From Erigeron canadensis (taxonomy: Eukaryota; Streptophyta; Magnoliopsida; Asterales; Asteraceae), in the NCBI RefSeq assembly GCF_010389155.1, contig NC_057766.1, positions 26,669,516-26,733,515 of the forward strand: a stretch of 64,000 bases of DNA, written 5' to 3'. The notes beneath the pieces were generated by a model, which was given only the letters and a program-made list of their open reading frames with translations, was not told where the DNA came from and made no database searches. This document shows, piece by piece, positions 60,900-64,000 of the stretch. The position numbers were made by a program, and so were the translations under genes. Position 1 is the stretch's first letter. Every line of letters begins with the position of its first letter.

Positions 60900-63800
60900 T
60901 ATTTCATGATTTTATTTTACAAATGCAAAATACTCTATTCTTTAATTTAATTTTGCTTTAATTTCACCATTGCCAAGAACAATCTATTAACATCTAGATA
61001 CTAAAATTTTTAACTTTACGTGCCTAATCAACACAATGTTTTGGATGTACATCATCTATGAAAACGACGAACTTTATAAGATCTTGATCTTGATTGTAAT
61101 GACTTGTTCCAATCCGATATTGCTTTGTTTGAGATAGTTAAAGAAAAAACATCAACTAACTAAGATTAGTTACAAAAATTTAGTGTGTTAATCAATATAA
61201 GACTTTATGATTAAAAGTAAAAAAATAGTTTTCTATTTTTTAAAAGATTTAAAAAAAAAAAAGAAAACTATCATTTGATAATGTTTTCTGTTTTTCATGA
61301 TTCTTTAAAAAACATTTTAAATAAACCATGAGTGTTTTCTCCAGCTAACTCATTCTTAATCATTTTGTATATTTTAAAGTTAATCAATTACGTACATTTC
61401 TATGATTCACTTGGATTTGTTTCGTTCAATATTGTGATGATTATATAGAACAAATGAATTCGAGTTATTGTATTGAACACAAAATTCTTTAAATGACATG
61501 CTGGACGAGGCAAACTTTACCCGCAAAGTTATCAGTTCGATTTCTTGGAATAACATATTTCGTGAAGTTTTCCGCAAAAATTTTGCAATAACCGACGTCA
61601 GTTCGATTAAAATGTATGCGTCTATTCCATAGTAGTTGCCTTTTGAAATGTGTCAGTTCTTAAATTATATATATATTTTTTAACACAAGTGGTGATTGGA
61701 CTTGCATGCCTCTTCATTGTTCGGTAGAGATCGACCACGTTACCAGCACAATCAATCCGAGGGCATGACTGACGGTGGAAGTCTCATTACCGTTCTGAAG
61801 GAAACCAACTAAATGCTAGAGAAAACCTACATGTTCCACCTCATTGGCAATGACTTTCCAATATGTCTTTTAAAGGTTTCGAACCGTAACCAATATTTAA
61901 CTGAAAGACATAAGAAACATTAAATATCCAGTTGGGTTAAATCCCAAGGACTTTGAAATTATATTCTGTGAGTAGTAAATAAAGTAAATACATTTTTATG
62001 ATTAATTATGATTGTATTATTTTTATTCAATATAAGTGTCGTATCTTCACAAAAGCACAATAACTATCCACGTATTTCATTATTTCAAGACAAACATGAG
62101 TTAAATATAAATAAATAATAATTTCTATATTAATTATTAACTTAATTAATTATAATTATCTTAATAATTAATATTTCATTATTTTGTTTCAGTATTATTT
62201 TCGAAAAACATATATCCATAATATAATGTAAAACATCTTATTTTTTTTCTAAGCCACAAAAACGATTGATGTATTTAAAATATGGACTTAAAAGATATAT
62301 CTAATACATTAATACATGTATCATGATTTTTCTCTCCCCTAAGCTTATCATTTACGAGTATCATGCAATGTGTTATCATCTGACAACCTCCTCTTATATT
62401 ACGATACATCAATTTCCATTGCATCGATAAACTACATTATTTGTCACTGTCACCACTACTACCTCGTCATCACTAGAACTATCTTCGTTGCACCATGCGA
62501 GTATGAACAAATTGATATACTACCATACAATTTATCGGAGGTGCCTTAAATTCTAGAAAAATTTACGTACATATTTTATATTTTAACTTATCATTTAATT
62601 TAATATTTATATTATCTATATATTAATTTACCTAACTATTTTCATATTTAATATAATACATGTATTTTTATGTGCATGTTTGTTAGACAATTTAGAATCG
62701 TTTTTGACACTATTTACTTTTATAAATTACATTATGAATTAAACCTTTTAAAATCATTTCTCATTAAACATTGTGCTTTTAGATTTATATATACGGGCAT
62801 TACAAATAAAAATCTTTTTCATTGAATCAATAAACTGAAATTACCCGATGAAAGTGGAGAACTGTCTGTATTCATTATCTCCCCCATCGTAATTATTTTG
62901 TCTCCCATGTTATATGTGAGATTTTTTCTTCTTAACATTTTGGCATCATGCGAAAATGCTTTTAATATTAAATGTTACTATTTGTTGATCTCCATGTCTA
63001 TTTTATTGACTTGTTTAGTGTTAGGTTTATAACTATTACTGTATATCATATGGTACTTGAACAGCAATTACTTGACACAACAATTATATTGTTCGTACTT
63101 AATCAATCAATGACGACGAAAGACGATAACCTCAATTTTTTTAAAAAATTAGTTTTTAGTTAAAGAAAAAAAAAGACAAATATAACACACCACTTAATAT
63201 TCTACACAATTATCTATTATGAGAGTTAAACATACTTACATAGTTACATACAATCATTTAGTTCATACAGTTAAATTGGTGATAATTAACTTCAAAATGA
63301 TCGATCACCAAACCCAATTTCAATGGGTTGGTAAACTTGTTTGGAATTGAGCATTTTGTCTACTTATCAATATAATAATAAAAGTGACTAGAAGAATGGT
63401 AGGAAATAAATAAAACGGCAACTTCTAATTAACTACAGTTTCGAACTACATCTCTAACTTCCAACCACAACTATTTTTTTTTTCCAAACGTTGTAATAAT
63501 CTTTAAATGACTTATAATGTGCAAGTGGGTTATACTTATACACAACATAAAAAGGCTTACATACGTGTAACTAATATGTAAATTATTTTCTTTCTTTGAA
63601 ATAGAATAAATTCATTAGATAATTGAAATAATTACAACTCCTTAAGCTTAATTACAATGATGCTATTGAATTGATTACCCAACCAAACTACACAATACAT
63701 CTTAGTACTAATAAGGATGAAAGCTATTATTGAAATGCAACCATTGACGAGGAAACGAATAGAAAAGGATCATTGTTCACACTAATATTGCTTCCTAGAT

Positions 63801-64000
63801 TTCTTAATTTATTACTGGCCATCTCAAAATTATCTAGTAAAATTCGTACCTGATTTCTTCTAAGACACCTTAGTACCTTACCACTAGATCATCTTGTAGA
63901 CGGTTAGATTTTAGATAATATAATGTGTTACGTTTATCCTACATCCAAGTTCAGTTGATTTCAAAAGCTGTTTGATACTTAAGTAAGGTTACAAATAATT
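60900..64000. other. AT-rich intergenic, no gene recognised
   Basis: No coding frame with a known domain, no tRNA and no defined element. A stretch at about 61530-61545 (TATCAGTTCGATTTC) has a weak B-box look but no matching A-box was accepted. Confidence 0.4.

Noticed and set aside
61490..61560. tRNA/SINE-like stretch with AGTTCGATTTC
   Set aside because: Only a weak B-box-like core; no A-box at the right spacing and no element boundaries.

Overview
The window is AT-rich plant nuclear DNA from a eudicot. Evidence: intron-containing genes with close matches to Arabidopsis families (THO4/ALY, RAD4/XPC, GASA, GDSL lipase, FLOURY1-like, HMG-Y-like), LRR-XII receptor kinases, and a dense mix of plant transposons. 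An asterid such as a member of the Asteraceae is plausible from the repeat types, but nothing in the sequence proves it.

Layout. (1) 0-17 kb is a receptor-kinase cluster: one LRR receptor kinase entering from the left edge (+), a second 5'-truncated tandem copy (+, pseudogene), a GDSL-lipase fragment (+), a rearranged repeat block with a dead PIF/Harbinger transposase, and a third receptor kinase (-). All three kinases carry at least one frame lesion. (2) 17.4-25.4 kb is repeat-rich: a 660-bp Copia-derived mini-element with perfect target-site duplications in the promoter of the third kinase, a TIR element, and a gag-only Ty3/gypsy element with one long and one truncated LTR. (3) 25.5-28.9 kb mirrors 5.5-9.5 kb in inverted orientation and holds the intact GDSL esterase/lipase gene (-). 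(4) 30.4-35.3 kb is the mRNA-export adaptor gene ALY/THO4 (-). (5) 38.1-43.3 kb is the nucleotide-excision-repair gene RAD4/XPC (+), with a hAT-like element in one intron. (6) 46.2-47.1 kb is a linker-histone-domain/AT-hook protein (-). (7) 49.4-50.6 kb is a myosin-binding FLOURY1-like protein (-). (8) 53.3-60.7 kb holds two GASA/snakin peptide genes (-) about 6 kb apart, separated by a striking array of alternating inverted modules, Helitron-like ends and a SINE. (9) 60.7-64 kb has no recognisable gene.

The genes do not form a pathway; this is ordinary eukaryotic gene order with housekeeping genes next to a fast-evolving immune-receptor cluster. I found no clearly new biochemical system. The observations most worth follow-up are structural: the eight-module palindromic array near 56 kb, the promoter-located Copia mini-element, the hAT-like intronic insertion, the inverted duplication with its junction, and two GC-AG introns, one of them conserved in both GDSL copies.
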